Shown: positions 35,512-46,943 of the stretch, one piece after another
How positions within the stretch are numbered: position 1 is the stretch's first letter
How the letters are laid out: every line of letters begins with the position of its first letter
Assembly (NCBI GenBank): GCA_027579435.1
Contig: JANBPK010000850.1
Coordinates: 100,305-164,304, forward strand
DNA: 64,000 nucleotides
From: Candolleomyces eurysporus
Taxonomy: Eukaryota > Basidiomycota > Agaricomycetes > Agaricales > Psathyrellaceae
Reading direction: 5' to 3'
Translations under genes and position numbers: made by a program
The notes under the pieces: generated by a model
What the model was told of the DNA's origin: nothing
Database searches by the model: none
What the model saw: the letters and a program-made list of their open reading frames with translations, nothing else

Positions 35512-35608
35512 TGGTAGCGGCGAGGTTCGAACTCGCGCGGACTTGCGCCCATTGGGAATCAAGAAAGAACTTAAATCCAACGCCTTAGACCAACTCGGCC
35601 ACGCTACC
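35512..35608 (-). tRNA. tRNA-Leu (anticodon UAA) with a short intron
   Basis: Acceptor stem GGTAGCG pairs with CGCTACC. The D arm (TGGCCGAGTTGGTCTAAGG) and the T arm (GCGAGTTCGAACCTCGC) match A-box and B-box consensus. The long variable arm GGGCGCAAGTCC marks a leucine tRNA. The anticodon loop reads TTTAAG, with TAA as anticodon, followed by an intron of about 11 nt. The anticodon stem has one possible mismatch. Length is 97 nt, and no CCA is encoded. Confidence 0.9.
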
Positions 35609-35951
35609 GGCAGGAGACAGAGTGGAGACTTGCGATCCTATTCCTCGAACAGAATGCACTGCCCATCGTTATCACCTGCCCCTGTCGTAGAATAGAAAGA
35701 ATTATTCAAGCAAGGCAAACCGCCAACCAAAATGTCACCCATTTCCGACTAGTCCAATATATTCGACCGTTCCGTGGGGCTGTGACTGCGGAGTCGTTCG
35801 CTCGTACCAAGAGTACTATTTACAGCCCGCGTGCCTGACAGGGTCCGACAAGGGTCCGGCTGTTAGCGCTCGTGGAGCGATTATGTTCTTCTCCCCAACT
35901 CTCACCAAGCTCAGCACTCAGCACTGACGTTCTGGCCATTCCCTCTCACTG
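35609..35951. promoter_or_regulatory. Upstream region of the kinase-RasGEF locus
   Basis: No supported gene. It lies between the tRNA and the first kinase ATG. GGGTCCGACAAGGGTCCGG near 35840 is a short direct repeat. Nothing further is assigned. Confidence 0.35.
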
Positions 35952-38131
35952 ATGCCAAGTCTGAAGGATCTACTGTCCTTAGCCCCCGTTCCAGGTCTTG
36001 ACTTTGCTTTTACTCTTCGTAGGCTCCCTTCCGTCGCCGTTCAACTGCTGTGTACTGACTCGGACGCCTCAGTAACTGCCACCTATGAAAGCGTACAGAA
36101 AATTAGTGTTTATCGGGTATGCATCTTCGAGCGTCGACATAAGCCAGCTTAGATGCTTATCGGCTGTTTCCTCTGCAGAAACAATGCGAGAGCATGGCAG
36201 CACGATGCATAGAGACGATCCTTGCAGTGGAAGAAGGCACTGAGGGATTAGAGGGGACCAAGGCCGCCGCGCTGGCGCAGCACCTCAGACCGTACGTTGC
36301 CCCGTATGATACCCATTGCTTAGCCCTCATCATCTGTGTCCAAAAGCTCCCTGGAGAGGATCAATGCAAAGGTTGCGGAGTGGGCTGATTGGGGGCCTCT
36401 GAAGTGCCTCCTACAGCAGAGTGAAATAAAGGATGGCATTGACCTACTCCAGAGGGAGTTCGAAGGCGCCGTGCTCCGCTTTGGTGTAAGTGCCTAGCCC
36501 GCCCGTATTCCTAACATCCCTCAATGTCGGCTTGGTATAGGTTTCGATGAATCTTGAGCTCCGCCGCGCTCATTACGAATCTCAGGCCTTCCAAACTGCC
36601 ACTAGGGCTGAATTCCGCGAGGCTTTACAAGCCATTACCGACAGCAATAACGAAATGAGGAGGCTGTTAGCGATTTCGTCACCACAGCCCGTCGAACAGG
36701 TGATGCAACACCTACAAGAAGTCGGTCCTTCTCGACGTGGCCCTTGGTTTCTTTCTCTGATCCTCTGATTTAGGAACTCCGAGACCCCGACATGCCCCCC
36801 GAGCAGAACGAGAGCTTCCGAAGAGGGTTGTGGGAGCTTCACAACAAGACGTCAAAGTTACCCCCAATGACGGATCGTACGTTATGGCGCCCTTCCTCGT
36901 CAACTCCTCATCTCCTTATCTGATGTATCCCCTACAGTCACTGGCCAAGTGGAACTAGAGAGCCGACACCCAGAATTCATCGGCTCCTTCAACGATATCT
37001 ACGCAGGTAAGCCTCCAAGTTCCCTCCAGTGGGCTTGTGCGAAATCGAATGTTCATATCTTTGCCTCAAGGCACATGGCTTGACAAGGAAAAGGTAGAGC
37101 CGTCCCCTTGTTCCCGTTTTCCCATTGTGTTTGACCTCGAGACTGCTGCAGGTTGCACTACGTCTTCCGAAAACGTTATCCGACAGCATGATTGTTCACA
37201 AGGTGTGTCCCCGGCGCCTACCAATGGCTATGTATAGACATTCTAACTGGTCATGTGTGTGTTTCAGAACTTCCAACGCGAAGTCTCTCTGTGGCGCGCC
37301 TTCGATCACCCCAACGTGCTGCCGCTATATGGTATCGTTTACATTGGAAAGCATCTGTATTCGGTCTCCCCGTGGATGAAGAATGGCACTGCCATAAGCT
37401 TCGTCCAGAAGTACCCACAGGCCAATGTCCTGAAAATGCTGTCTGAGGTCGCCGAAGGTACGAGGCTTTGTGGCGCTTCTTCGACCGACATAGCCGCTAA
37501 ATTTGATTTACAGGTTTAGCTTACCTCCACTCAAAGGATATTGTTCATGGTGATCTTCGAGGTGTACGTCAATTATTTTCAAATCATGAACTTTGTCAGA
37601 CTCAAATCATTATGCACAGGGAAATGTCCTCATTTCAGAGGATGGCGTCGCGAGATTATCGGACTTTGGGCTGTCCAAATTCCTGACAGATGTATGTCAC
37701 CGTTCTTCCCCCTCACCACAGACGATTTCTGAATTTCGCGTGTTAAGTGCAACAAAGGTCTGACTTCTCTGCCAATAAACCCCCGATGGTTTGCACCTGA
37801 GATTCTCCGCGACAAGCCACTGTCAAAACAGTCTGACATCTGGTCCCTGGGTATGACGTTCTTGGAACTTCTGACCGGTCAACAACCTTTCGGCCACATA
37901 GCGCACGATTTAGTGGTACTGGATACACTCAACAAGGGAAAAATCCCAAATCGCCCGACAAGCCCTGCGGTCATAGATGCGGGGCTCACCGAGGGCATGT
38001 GGTGTCTGCTGAAAAGTTGTTGGAAGAAGCCGGAATCACGACCCAATATCGAAGAGGTGAAACAGACTTTGGCCCATATTCGAGGTGAAGCTCTCGAAGG
38101 TTCGTCGATACTGTTAGAATCTCGTCCATGA
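35952..38131 (+). CDS. Helical-domain (MLKL-NTD-like) TKL kinase; probably the N-terminal part of a kinase-RasGEF fusion
   Basis: Starts MPSLKDLLSLAPVPGLDFAF. The first ~220 residues are alpha-helical, including YESVQKISVYRKQCESMAAR, AALAQHLRPSLERINAK and EFREALQAITDSNNEMRR. This resembles the N-terminal helical domain found before TKL kinases such as MLKL. The kinase domain follows: GSFNDIYAGTW in place of the Gly-rich loop, VALRLPK, REVSLWRAFDHPNVLPLYG, IVHGDLRGGNVLI, LSDFGLSK, RWFAPEIL and SDIWSLGMTFLELLTG. The beta-3 Lys of VAxK is Arg, so activity is doubtful. If read alone it ends LLESRP at 38131. A phase-compatible 58-nt intron (38100-38157) instead joins it to the RasGEF below. Confidence 0.8.
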
Positions 38132-38150
38132 CCGGCATACTTACGACGCG

Positions 38151-40319
38151 ATGTCAGGTTCTTCCGTCGGTAAACACAAGAAGGGCATGTTTTCTGGGAA
38201 GAGGAAAACAGAACCCAGGCCGAACACTGCCAATAGCATGGCCAGTAGCAACTCCTCCTCCTCGTCGGGACGGCTCCGTTCGCTCACCGGACTGACTATC
38301 CCTAGTATTCAAGAAAACCAAGACTTGTCGCCCCTCTCTGCCTACTCAGGGTCACCTCCGTCTTCCTATTCGCCAAACCAATCAGCGTCGCCTTTGCAGG
38401 CGTACTCCCCAGTTCGCCGTCGAGAGTCGCAAGCGAGCGAGACGTCCATCGACAACTTTGAAGAATCCACCCGATCTTTCTTCACGCCTTACCACCATGA
38501 TGCCCCTCGCATCGATGTATCTAGAGCCCCTAGGCTCGAGCTCGCGCATCTGGAATCACCTACATCGGCAACCTCAGTCGATCGAATGCGTCGTCTGCCT
38601 CTTCCTCCGAGATCGCAGACCATTGGCAGCCTCAATGCCACCGCGCGAAGTATAATGACCGTTGACTCTGCGAGCCAAGAACCCCTCCTCCAGCAAGCTA
38701 TCTCAGACAAAAGCCGGTCCGTATACACTAACGGCGCTGGCGAGGTGGTCGCTGGCACTCTCGAAGGCCTGGTGGACAGATTGGTGGACAATTTCAGTGA
38801 GTGATCATGGTCTCCTTTATATTGCCCTGTGATATTGAGGTGTCGCGTCAGATCTACGCAAGGATGAGGAGTACCGTGAGGTGATACTCACGGCATGTAT
38901 CGACTTCATCACGCCAGAGGATCTATTCGGGATGTTACAATGGCGCTTTGATGAGGCTGAGCAGGACACGCACAAACACCCCGCAGATAGGGTGGCAACT
39001 CAATACAAGTACGTAGTACACGCGCCGCAGCTATTCAGTCACTGGCCGGAGCATAGAGGACTGACGCGCTAATTTTAGCGTCTTCATGGTGATCAGCTAT
39101 TGGCTTACACGGCGTCAACTGCCTGTCGATTCGCAGCTGCTCTGGCAAATGCGAGAGTTTTGTGAAACTGCAATTCGGATGAAATCATCCTCTACTATGG
39201 TTGACAAGGCTGTGGATTTGCTGCAATTAATTGATAGCAGGGTAGGCGTCCAGTTTTTTCCGTCCTTCCTCTTCAGAGTGTTTAGTGGATGTTTAGCCTT
39301 TGCAGGATGCGACACCCAGAACCATGTTAACACCTGGAAGGCGGATGTTGACTTCCAGCGAGGTTACCCCTCAGGGTCTGGCTATTGCGCTTACCCTCCT
39401 CGAGGGAGACAGGTACAGGCAGATCATGCCTTGCGACTATCTGGCCAATCAGTGTGGTCGTCCAGGATTCAATAACGTGGACGCTGCCTGCTCGGTGAAT
39501 AACAAGATTATCCTGTGGATCAAGCAATCCCTGCTGCACTACGACGCACTGCAACATCGAGCAGATGTCTTGAAGTTCTTTATCCACACGGCCAAAGTGA
39601 GATATGCCTCGTTTTTAGACGAACGTTCTTTGCTCATTTCCTTGATAGGAGTGCCGCAAGATGCGGAATTACCAGAGCCTCATTGCAATTGCGATCGCGC
39701 TCGACTCCGCTCCCGTCCAGAACTTGGATTTGACAAAGAACTACCTTAGCGCCAACATGGTGGCGCAATTGGAAGAACTGGTGAAGTTACCTGGGCCGGA
39801 AGGCAATCATGCTCGATACCGCCAAGCGCTTACAGAGGTGATTGATCCTACCTATCGCGACTTTTGCATCCCATGGATTGGTAAGTATTCCACCATAACT
39901 TTGATTCTGTGCGCATTTTGCTGACCGAGCCTTTATCGCAATTTCACTGTGGTTTTATGTGTTTAGCTGTGCACTTGAAAGAGCTCCATTCGGTGCTACA
40001 CATGAACAGGAGAGTCGTCGAGATCAAGGGTCGACCCTTCATCAACTTCCAGCGGTACACCAAGTTCATGGACCGAGTTAAAGAAATCTTCCCTCAAAAC
40101 CCACCTGACCTTGAACGTTACCGACAGCAAGGCCAGCTTGCGTATCTGGAAGACAAGCTCGCGACCGTCAGGCTAGAAGAAGGTGCAGAGGACGCACTGT
40201 TTCAGAGGAGTCAAACTGTGCAAGCAAATGAAGTGGTCCTCAAACGTCTTCGAATCCCAGAACGAGGAAAGCTCGGCTTTGCTATCCCCAAATCTATGCG
40301 ATCTAGCGTCAGTGGATGA
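38151..40319 (+). CDS. Ras guanine nucleotide exchange factor (RasGEF_N plus RasGEF); probably C-terminal part of the fusion
   Basis: Activates Ras-type GTPases by GDP release. An in-frame ATG at 38151 (MSGSSVGKHKKGMFSG) would allow a separate gene, but it is only 19 bp after the kinase stop. A Ser-rich linker (~1-190) precedes the RasGEF_N domain: GTLEGLVDRLVDNF, ILTACIDFITPEDLFGML, MVISYWLTRRQLPVD. The catalytic domain follows: PQGLAIALTLLEGDRYRQI, NKIILWIKQSLL, VLKFFIHTAKECRKMRNY, SLIAIAIALDSAPVQNL, and VHLKELHSVLHMN after an intron. It ends SMRSSVSG at 40319. Small G-protein signalling is the predicted role. The upstream helical/kinase part could regulate it. Confidence 0.85.
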
Positions 40320-40889
40320 GGAGCATGGCCATTATTTTCGGCCTCATCGATATGTCTCGTGTGCGAAGAAGCAATCCCTCGTTTCGGTGTCAGTCTGAAC
40401 CCTCAAATTCGCAAACCAGCTTCTCTCTGGCGACATCCCGTTGTGGTGCGCCGATCGCTCGAGAAGTTTCTACCCTGCAAGCCCCTATTCGTTTCAACTA
40501 TATTCATCTATTTTTCGTCTCATCCCGGCCATACCCCATCGGTATAACATAGTCAACTGTATCATGTACTGAATCATCTTGGTTTTCGTAATTTCTCGCA
40601 GTATGTTGTTTAACTAGTTAGTTACCCTTGTTACATATCTTACATCTATACCCTTCGAATTCGTGTATGTACTTCCCCGTGTTGTCTTATATGTAGAACC
40701 ATTCATTCAAATGGACAAATTCCTCTATTGATGTGCAAATTGATATCTATGTGCCAACATGTGAAAACGACCTGGAGAATTGAGAGATACAATAAAGATA
40801 CTAAGTGAGTTTCTTATAGTACAAGAGTCTTGTCGAGAATGCGAAATGACGGGCGAGAGGACGAGAACAAGGAAGGACTGAAGCTTGCA
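40320..40889. other. Convergent 3' spacer
   Basis: AT-rich sequence with no supported gene, between the RasGEF and MET30-like stops. Probably 3' UTRs. Confidence 0.5.
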
Positions 40890-42944
40890 CTAACTGAAGC
40901 TCCAGACCTTGACATCGTTATCATCGCTCCCCGAGATGATTTTGTCTTCCCCAAGAGCGATACAGCTAACAGCGGCCTGGTGGCCAACTAGGGTCGCAGT
41001 ACACTTTCCATCCTCCCTATTCCAGACCTTGATGGTACGGTCATGGCTCGCACTGGCAAGCCTCAGCTTGTCACAGGCAACACCCCACACCCCCTCGATG
41101 TGACCAAACAGGGTCTTCGTGACCGTGCCAGTCTCGATATCCCATAAGCGAATGGTGTTGTCGAGGCTTCCGGACACGAGGACGGGCTTCTTGCGTTTCG
41201 GAACGAGTTCGGATGAACTGGACGACGCCTGTGCCTCTAGAGGCGCATCAGCAGTAGTGTCCATGGCATCGCTCTCATCGCACTCCTCCTCGACCAAGAG
41301 CCTCATGCTCTGCACCTGGCCGACGTGGCCCGTAAAGACACGAACACACGACCTCGTCGTCAAGTCCCACAGCTTGATCGTGCCGTCATCCGAAGCGGAG
41401 AACAGCATTTTGCCAGGGTCTATGCACGGTGCCGCAGCGGCCGACGAGTACGTACTAGGAGGTGACCGAGAGCCTGACACATCCAACAAGGAGGATGAAT
41501 CAGCATAGGTCCCACTCCCATTTGAATCCCATAGCTGCACAGAGTTGACCCAATCCGTATGCCCCCGCAATGTAAACGCCCCTNCCCGTCCTCAGATTCC
41601 ACACCTTGATCGTCGAGTCCACACTCCCGCTAGCCAAGACATTCGAGTCAAAATTCAGGCACACGACACCCTCCGTATGGCCCGTCAGCGTCCGGATGCA
41701 CTTGCCCCGTCTCCAATCCCAGACTTTGAGGGTATTATCCATGCTCCCCGTGATCAGCTTGACCTCATCGAATTGGAGAGCCCGAACAGCGCGCGTATGA
41801 CCTTTGAGGCAGTGGAGTTCTTCGCCAGAGTCGAGGTTCCAGACACGGATGGTGCGGTCATATGAGCCGGTGATCAGGACGGGGAACGAAGGGTGAGAGA
41901 GGGTTTCATTGAACTGCAGACACATGACACCATCTGTGTGTCCTTTGAGCGTCCGGACTGTACACCGGCCACGCCTCCAATTACGTTCAATGGTCAGACG
42001 TTCGCTGTAGACGTCCTTCCAAAGCCGGCGGAGGGGCTGGAGCGTGGGCTCGGGGAGAATCGGCACGATGAGGGTGTTGGAGGGGGCGGATTGAGAAGAC
42101 GACGAAGCGGAGGGTCGTTCTGAGGAGGAGCAAGGGAGGGCATCATCAGATCTCTGTCGCTTGACANGGGGGAGACAACAAATCCGAAGAATCATCGGCG
42201 TTTCTCTTGAGAGAAGCAGTCGAAGAGGAGGAGGAGGAGGGGTCCGGTGTGCACGGTGAAGGGAGAGGGAGGTTGGCAGGGGGATTGGGAGATGCGGACG
42301 GGCGTCGATAGCAGATTCGCTTCTTCTCGAGGATGGGCAGGCCCCAGCCGCACTTGTGACACTTCTGGCCGATGTGCTGCTCGCAGATGCCTCTCCAGAG
42401 GGTGTCGTCGTCGGCGAGGTTCTTCCAGCGGCCACTGACCTGGGCTGCGCGACATAGAGAGGTTGCGTCGAGGTGGCCGAGGATGGCCATGGCGATTTCG
42501 CGGGGAAGGACGGCAAAGGGATCGATGCGGATGAGATGGGAGAGCTGTTCGGTGAGGAGAGAGAGCTGCGAGAAGCAGCACATCGTGAGCAGGCCCTGGA
42601 GGATGAGAGCGCGACGGGGATGCGATGACTGTGAAAAGTTGGTCCAGACGGCGTTGACCGCCTCCCGTTCCTCGATGGGCAGGGCGTCGAGCGACTATCG
42701 TGCTGTGAGATAGACAGACACAAAATGCGAATAAAATACGCACCTGCTGCAGCTTGAGATTCATGCCCTCGTCGGCCATCCGCTGGTGTCGAACGCATAG
42801 TTTTCTCGGGGCTACCGGGGTCGGTGTTCGGGACGGGGGCTGAGGCTCTGGCACGGGCTCCTCGTAGACCATTGGGGCGTCGTCTGAGGCCAGGCGTGCA
42901 GCGGGGAGAGTATCGCAGACGTAGGAGGATTTCTGGGCCTGCAT
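40890..42944 (-). CDS. SCF F-box/WD40 protein, Met30/SCON2 type
   Basis: Substrate receptor of an SCF ubiquitin ligase; the yeast and Neurospora counterparts control sulfur metabolism and the cell cycle. It starts MQAQKSSYVCDTLPAARLA at 42944; there is no earlier in-frame ATG. The F-box is DPFAVLPREIAMAILGHLD with AQVSGRWKNLADDDTLW. A Cys pair in HIGQKCHKCGWGLP and the linker RLWKDVYSERLTIERNWRRG match the Met30 group. At least seven WD repeats follow, for example TLKGHTDGVMCLQF and TGSYDRTIRVWNLDSG. The stop is at 40890. Ns at 42167 and 41584 each break the frame; without them it reads LSPPVKRQRS and RTGGAFTLRGHTDW. Confidence 0.88.
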
Positions 42945-43250
42945 AGTGGGCGTCCCGGAGCAAGACTTAAAAGCCAAAATGAACACGGGTGGGAGGAGGA
43001 CGAGGACTTGCGCTCTGCTTACGCCACATGTCGCAATACGTTCTAATTCTGAATTCTCGATTCTGAATCACCGATTCCGGTCTTTTGCGCATTCTCCATT
43101 TTTCATATCAAATCTCAAGTAATATGTACTATACACACACGCAATTCAATTCAACAGATACAACAAACGTGAAAAACGAAATTAGAGCTAAGCATCGTAT
43201 CGCAAGCCGGACACGCCCCATGACCCCGCGTCAGAGCGCAGCACCGCCTT

Positions 43251-44730
43251 TCAGTCCAGCGAGAGCTTCATCTGCTCCAGTGGTATCGGCACGAAATTGT
43301 CAAGCACAATCGACCGCGAGGCCAGCTCGGGCTCCCAGTGCGGGGGGACCAGGCGCCGGATCAAATCCGGTCGCACAGAGAGTTCTGCACACGCAACGCG
43401 GTCAGCAGACGATCATACGCACGGCTCGTTCAGCGCTTACCTTCGCGTGTAAAGTCGAACAACGGAGGGAACTCCCTTCCATTTGGCATCTTTGCGCCTT
43501 CTGCGCGCAATTCGTCGAACAGGGGGTGCACCATCGCCTCCACCGAGCTCAACCGGGCCCCTGGGGTGTATTCGAGCAGCTTCGACACCAGATCAATTGC
43601 CTCTGACGCAGTGCGAGGTCGGAAGACCTGGGTCAACAAAAGTCAGTCAAGCGCCCGTATTCGGTTTAACACCGCTCTGACCTTGGAGAATGGGTGGGGC
43701 TTGATCTGCGGGAACTTGTGCTCCATGTAGTTCGGGTTCATCGTCTTGATTTGCTCTCGGGATGGAGTGCCGAGCACCTTGATGATTTCGACCAACTGGT
43801 CGATGCCACTCTCGCCAGGGAACAGCGGCTGGCCCAGCATCAATTCAGCCATAACACATCCTGTCGACCAAATGTCTGTCGAAAAAAGGAGACGGGGTCA
43901 GATGACACAAGACAGCCTAATATGGGATGATCCACTTACCAATGTTGGTTGTGTAGTTGGTTGCACCAAAGATGAGTTCTGGAGCCCGGTAGTACCTGGA
44001 GCAAATGTAGCTGACGTTGGGTTCGCCAGCGACGAGGATCTTTGCGGAACCGAAATCGCAGAGCTTCAAGACACCGGTCGACGGGTTGAGGAGCAGATTC
44101 TGAGGCTTAATATCTCGGTGGCAAATGCCGACCGAGTGAATGTAAGCTAAAGACCGCAAGAGCTGGTACATGTAGAGCTTGATTTGCAACATGGGCATGG
44201 GCTGCTTGAGCTTGGCGTAATGGCGACTAGCGCGATAGACGGTCTCGGGGACATATTCCAACACGAGGTTGAGATAGACCTCATCTTTCTGCAATTTTAA
44301 CAACGTTAACTTTATCTCACACACGACGCCCTCTCCATACCTACCTTTTCTCCGTTGGAGTAAAAGAAGGCTTTGAGATCGACGACGTTCGGGTGCGAGA
44401 CGAGTCTCATGATTTGCAACTCTCGGTTCTGGGCGGGTCAAGGGAACGCGATAACGGGGTGAGTGACGTGGGGCGAGGACGAAGATCCGGAACATGACCA
44501 ACCTTGAACCGCTTGTCCTGCAAAACCTTCTTGATAGCAATTTCCTCCTGATCCTTGGGCGCGCCAAGGAGTTTGGCCTGGAAGACGACGCCGAACGAGC
44601 CGTTGCCAATGACCTTGCAATTGGTGTAGGAGAGCTCCCTTGTCTCGCCGGACTTGCCATCAGAGGCAATTACCCGGACGACTTTGTGAGGGTCGTCGAT
44701 GGCTGATATGAGGTCAATCGCGTGCGACAT
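43251..44730 (-). CDS. Glycogen synthase kinase 3 (GSK3/shaggy/Skp1-type)
   Basis: Ser/Thr kinase acting in many signalling pathways. It starts [16 protein letters not shown] at 44730. Motifs in order: Gly-rich loop [20 protein letters not shown] with the catalytic Lys, [16 protein letters not shown] after an intron, catalytic loop [12 protein letters not shown] and DFGSAK. The activation segment [17 protein letters not shown] carries the conserved activating Tyr. Then come [19 protein letters not shown] and the GSK3-type C-lobe ending [11 protein letters not shown]. The last exon ends QMKLSLD at 43251. All introns join in phase, and the product is about 390 residues, as usual for the family. 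Confidence 0.95.
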
Positions 44731-46943
44731 GGGTGGAAAGCAAGTGATCGAGAGACGGAGGACGGTGGTGGAGAGCAGATAGGGCCAGGATGGGCGAGCA
44801 AAATGCAGCGGAGATATGAAAACGATCACACATTCATTTTAGCAGCGGGCTATGAGACAGAGGACAGGCGGGATGGGGAACACGCACGAGAAATCTTGAC
44901 GCCGTTAATAGGACCGTGGGTAGCCATGGGTGGAAAATAAAGGAAGAAAAGAGGAAAGAAGAGGCAAAGAAGCTGGAGAGCCTTGGGTGGGGCAGAAATG
45001 AGACCTAAAGCGGGAGGGGGTGCGCCTGGGCGCCAGAAAGGGAGGGCAGGGGACGGTGTGGACGGACAGCGGGGATGGTAGCGTGGAGAGGACGAGAATG
45101 GGCGTTGGGAACGAGAGGGACGACGAGGAGAGAGGATAAAGGGAGATAGGGCTGCTGGGAACGGGACACGGGCAGGCCACAACTGGTCACTTGACCAGAA
45201 TCTCCTGCGACACAAACAAGCGTCAACACGGCTCCTCGCTCTCATGCATGTTCCATGAACCTTTCTACGGGGCCTCATGTTTTCAGAGCTACGAGTAACA
45301 TCAGAACAGTAACAGTCTCCTGCACCAGATCTCCAGTCCGTCTCCCTATCGATCTCCCACCCTCCTGAGATCTCCCCGACACGGCAGCGATTGTTGCGGA
45401 ATCGGGCCATCTTCCTGCCCTGCATTTGCCAGCCGTCACCACCTCATGTCCTTCCTCGAGATCTTGACCCAGCGTCGAAGCTCAAAGCGCAGATGCCCCT
45501 GCGTCATTGCGGCCACCGAGCCGCGTGTTGGCCTGGCGAGAAAGTCGGCCTTTCCTTCTTTGCCCCCTGCGATGTGCGATCCAGCGGCATTGCGCGAAAA
45601 CGAGGCGAGAGAAGCGGATCTGGTTGTCTGAGCACCAGCGAACTCGAGGAGCTGTCCTTTGCCTGTTATTGAGACGCCTCATTGCCCGGATATGAATCGG
45701 CGGGCACGTAGGATAACGGAGCGCTATGTGCGACGGGAGATGGAAACGTGACATCTGACAATTCACGCGACCCTCCACATACACCACTTCCGGCGCAATA
45801 GAGATTAGGACGCCGTTCAACGTCCGGTTGACTTTCGTTCCTCTACTGCCGACATTAAGCTTGAAAAACTCTTTCCTCAGGCAATCGTGTGGGCCAAACC
45901 TTCATGCCATGCTACTCGACGTCCTCCCAGCCGGTACGTAGCAGAAGAGCTTCAGCGCTCTTTAAGCTCTGCGTGTGCAAAGTTCTTGAAGCAGAATCGA
46001 TGGTTGAAGCTTTTCTCTCGTGTTACCTTGTCAGCGAACACCCTTCGATTTGTCAAGCGATTTCGATTGCGAGACGTTGCGGCTGGAGATCGATGACAAA
46101 ATTCGATAGAATTGTCGTGGTCGTCGAACAGCATCGCTACTCGCTTCGAAGCGCGCAGGTTAGTACAGAGAGATAAACTAGCGGGTCGGCCTGCAGATCT
46201 GGCCGTCATTTATTGACCAGGACCGACGCAAACAGAGGCGCCGAATCAGCGGCCGCCGGAGATGTCAATCCTCTTTCCCTTTTGGCTCCTCAGAAAACTC
46301 CACTGCCAGCGAGGCCACCGGCCATACGGCAAATCCTGCCGGTCTACCCTCCAACCTATTCACCACCAGTGTAATGCACACCAAGGTAAAGTTGTGAAGA
46401 GCAAGCTTAGAGTCTGGTGACCACGCTAAACCTACTCTTTAGGCTTCTGGAATTAAAAACAAAGTAAGTAGCAATCGAACCAGGCAGGAGAATGGTCATT
46501 GTGATGGGACTCGCTCGCCGCAGGTCTGACGGCAATCCTTCCTTCGAAGACGATGCACGTTCAATCTGGGGACCAGCGGGCGAAGGTACGAACGGCAAAA
46601 CGCACATCATGTGCCAGCCTTCCTCAGCCTTCTCTCTCCAGATCCTCAACGCACCATCTCATCTATCTACCTACCCTCTCCTTCTATCTTCTTTGCTCTC
46701 GCCCTTTTCCATTTCTGTCCTCCCCGCCGATGCACGGCATATTAATATCCTTTTCCTGCGAGGACGTACAACGGTGCACCAGTCGGAAGCTTATGCTTCA
46801 TCTTTGAATATTCCAACTAATCACTCCCTCTCGTGCTCCCTTATAAGATTCATTCAACGCATTCCTTCGTCCCATGCACCCTTTTTGATTGTGTGCCCAG
46901 TTTTTGACCTCCCGCTGACTTTCCCCCTCCCTCTTCCCCTTCC
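44731..46943. other. Long divergent region between GSK3 and the MFS transporter
   Basis: About 2.2 kb with several 60-190-codon open frames on both strands. None has conserved domains or matching splice partners. The part next to GSK3 is strongly purine-rich on the plus strand and is probably its 5' UTR and promoter. The part next to the transporter is pyrimidine-rich on the plus strand, as is common before fungal start sites. Confidence 0.5.

Noticed and set aside
42192..42986. 264-codon alternative frame over the MET30-like N-terminus
   Set aside because: The F-box is encoded in the other frame; this one is an Arg/Pro-rich shadow extended past the N at 42167.
44850..45425. 191-codon minus-strand frame upstream of GSK3
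   Set aside because: Composition follows the purine-rich strand bias; no domain and no splice partner, so it fits a 5' UTR.
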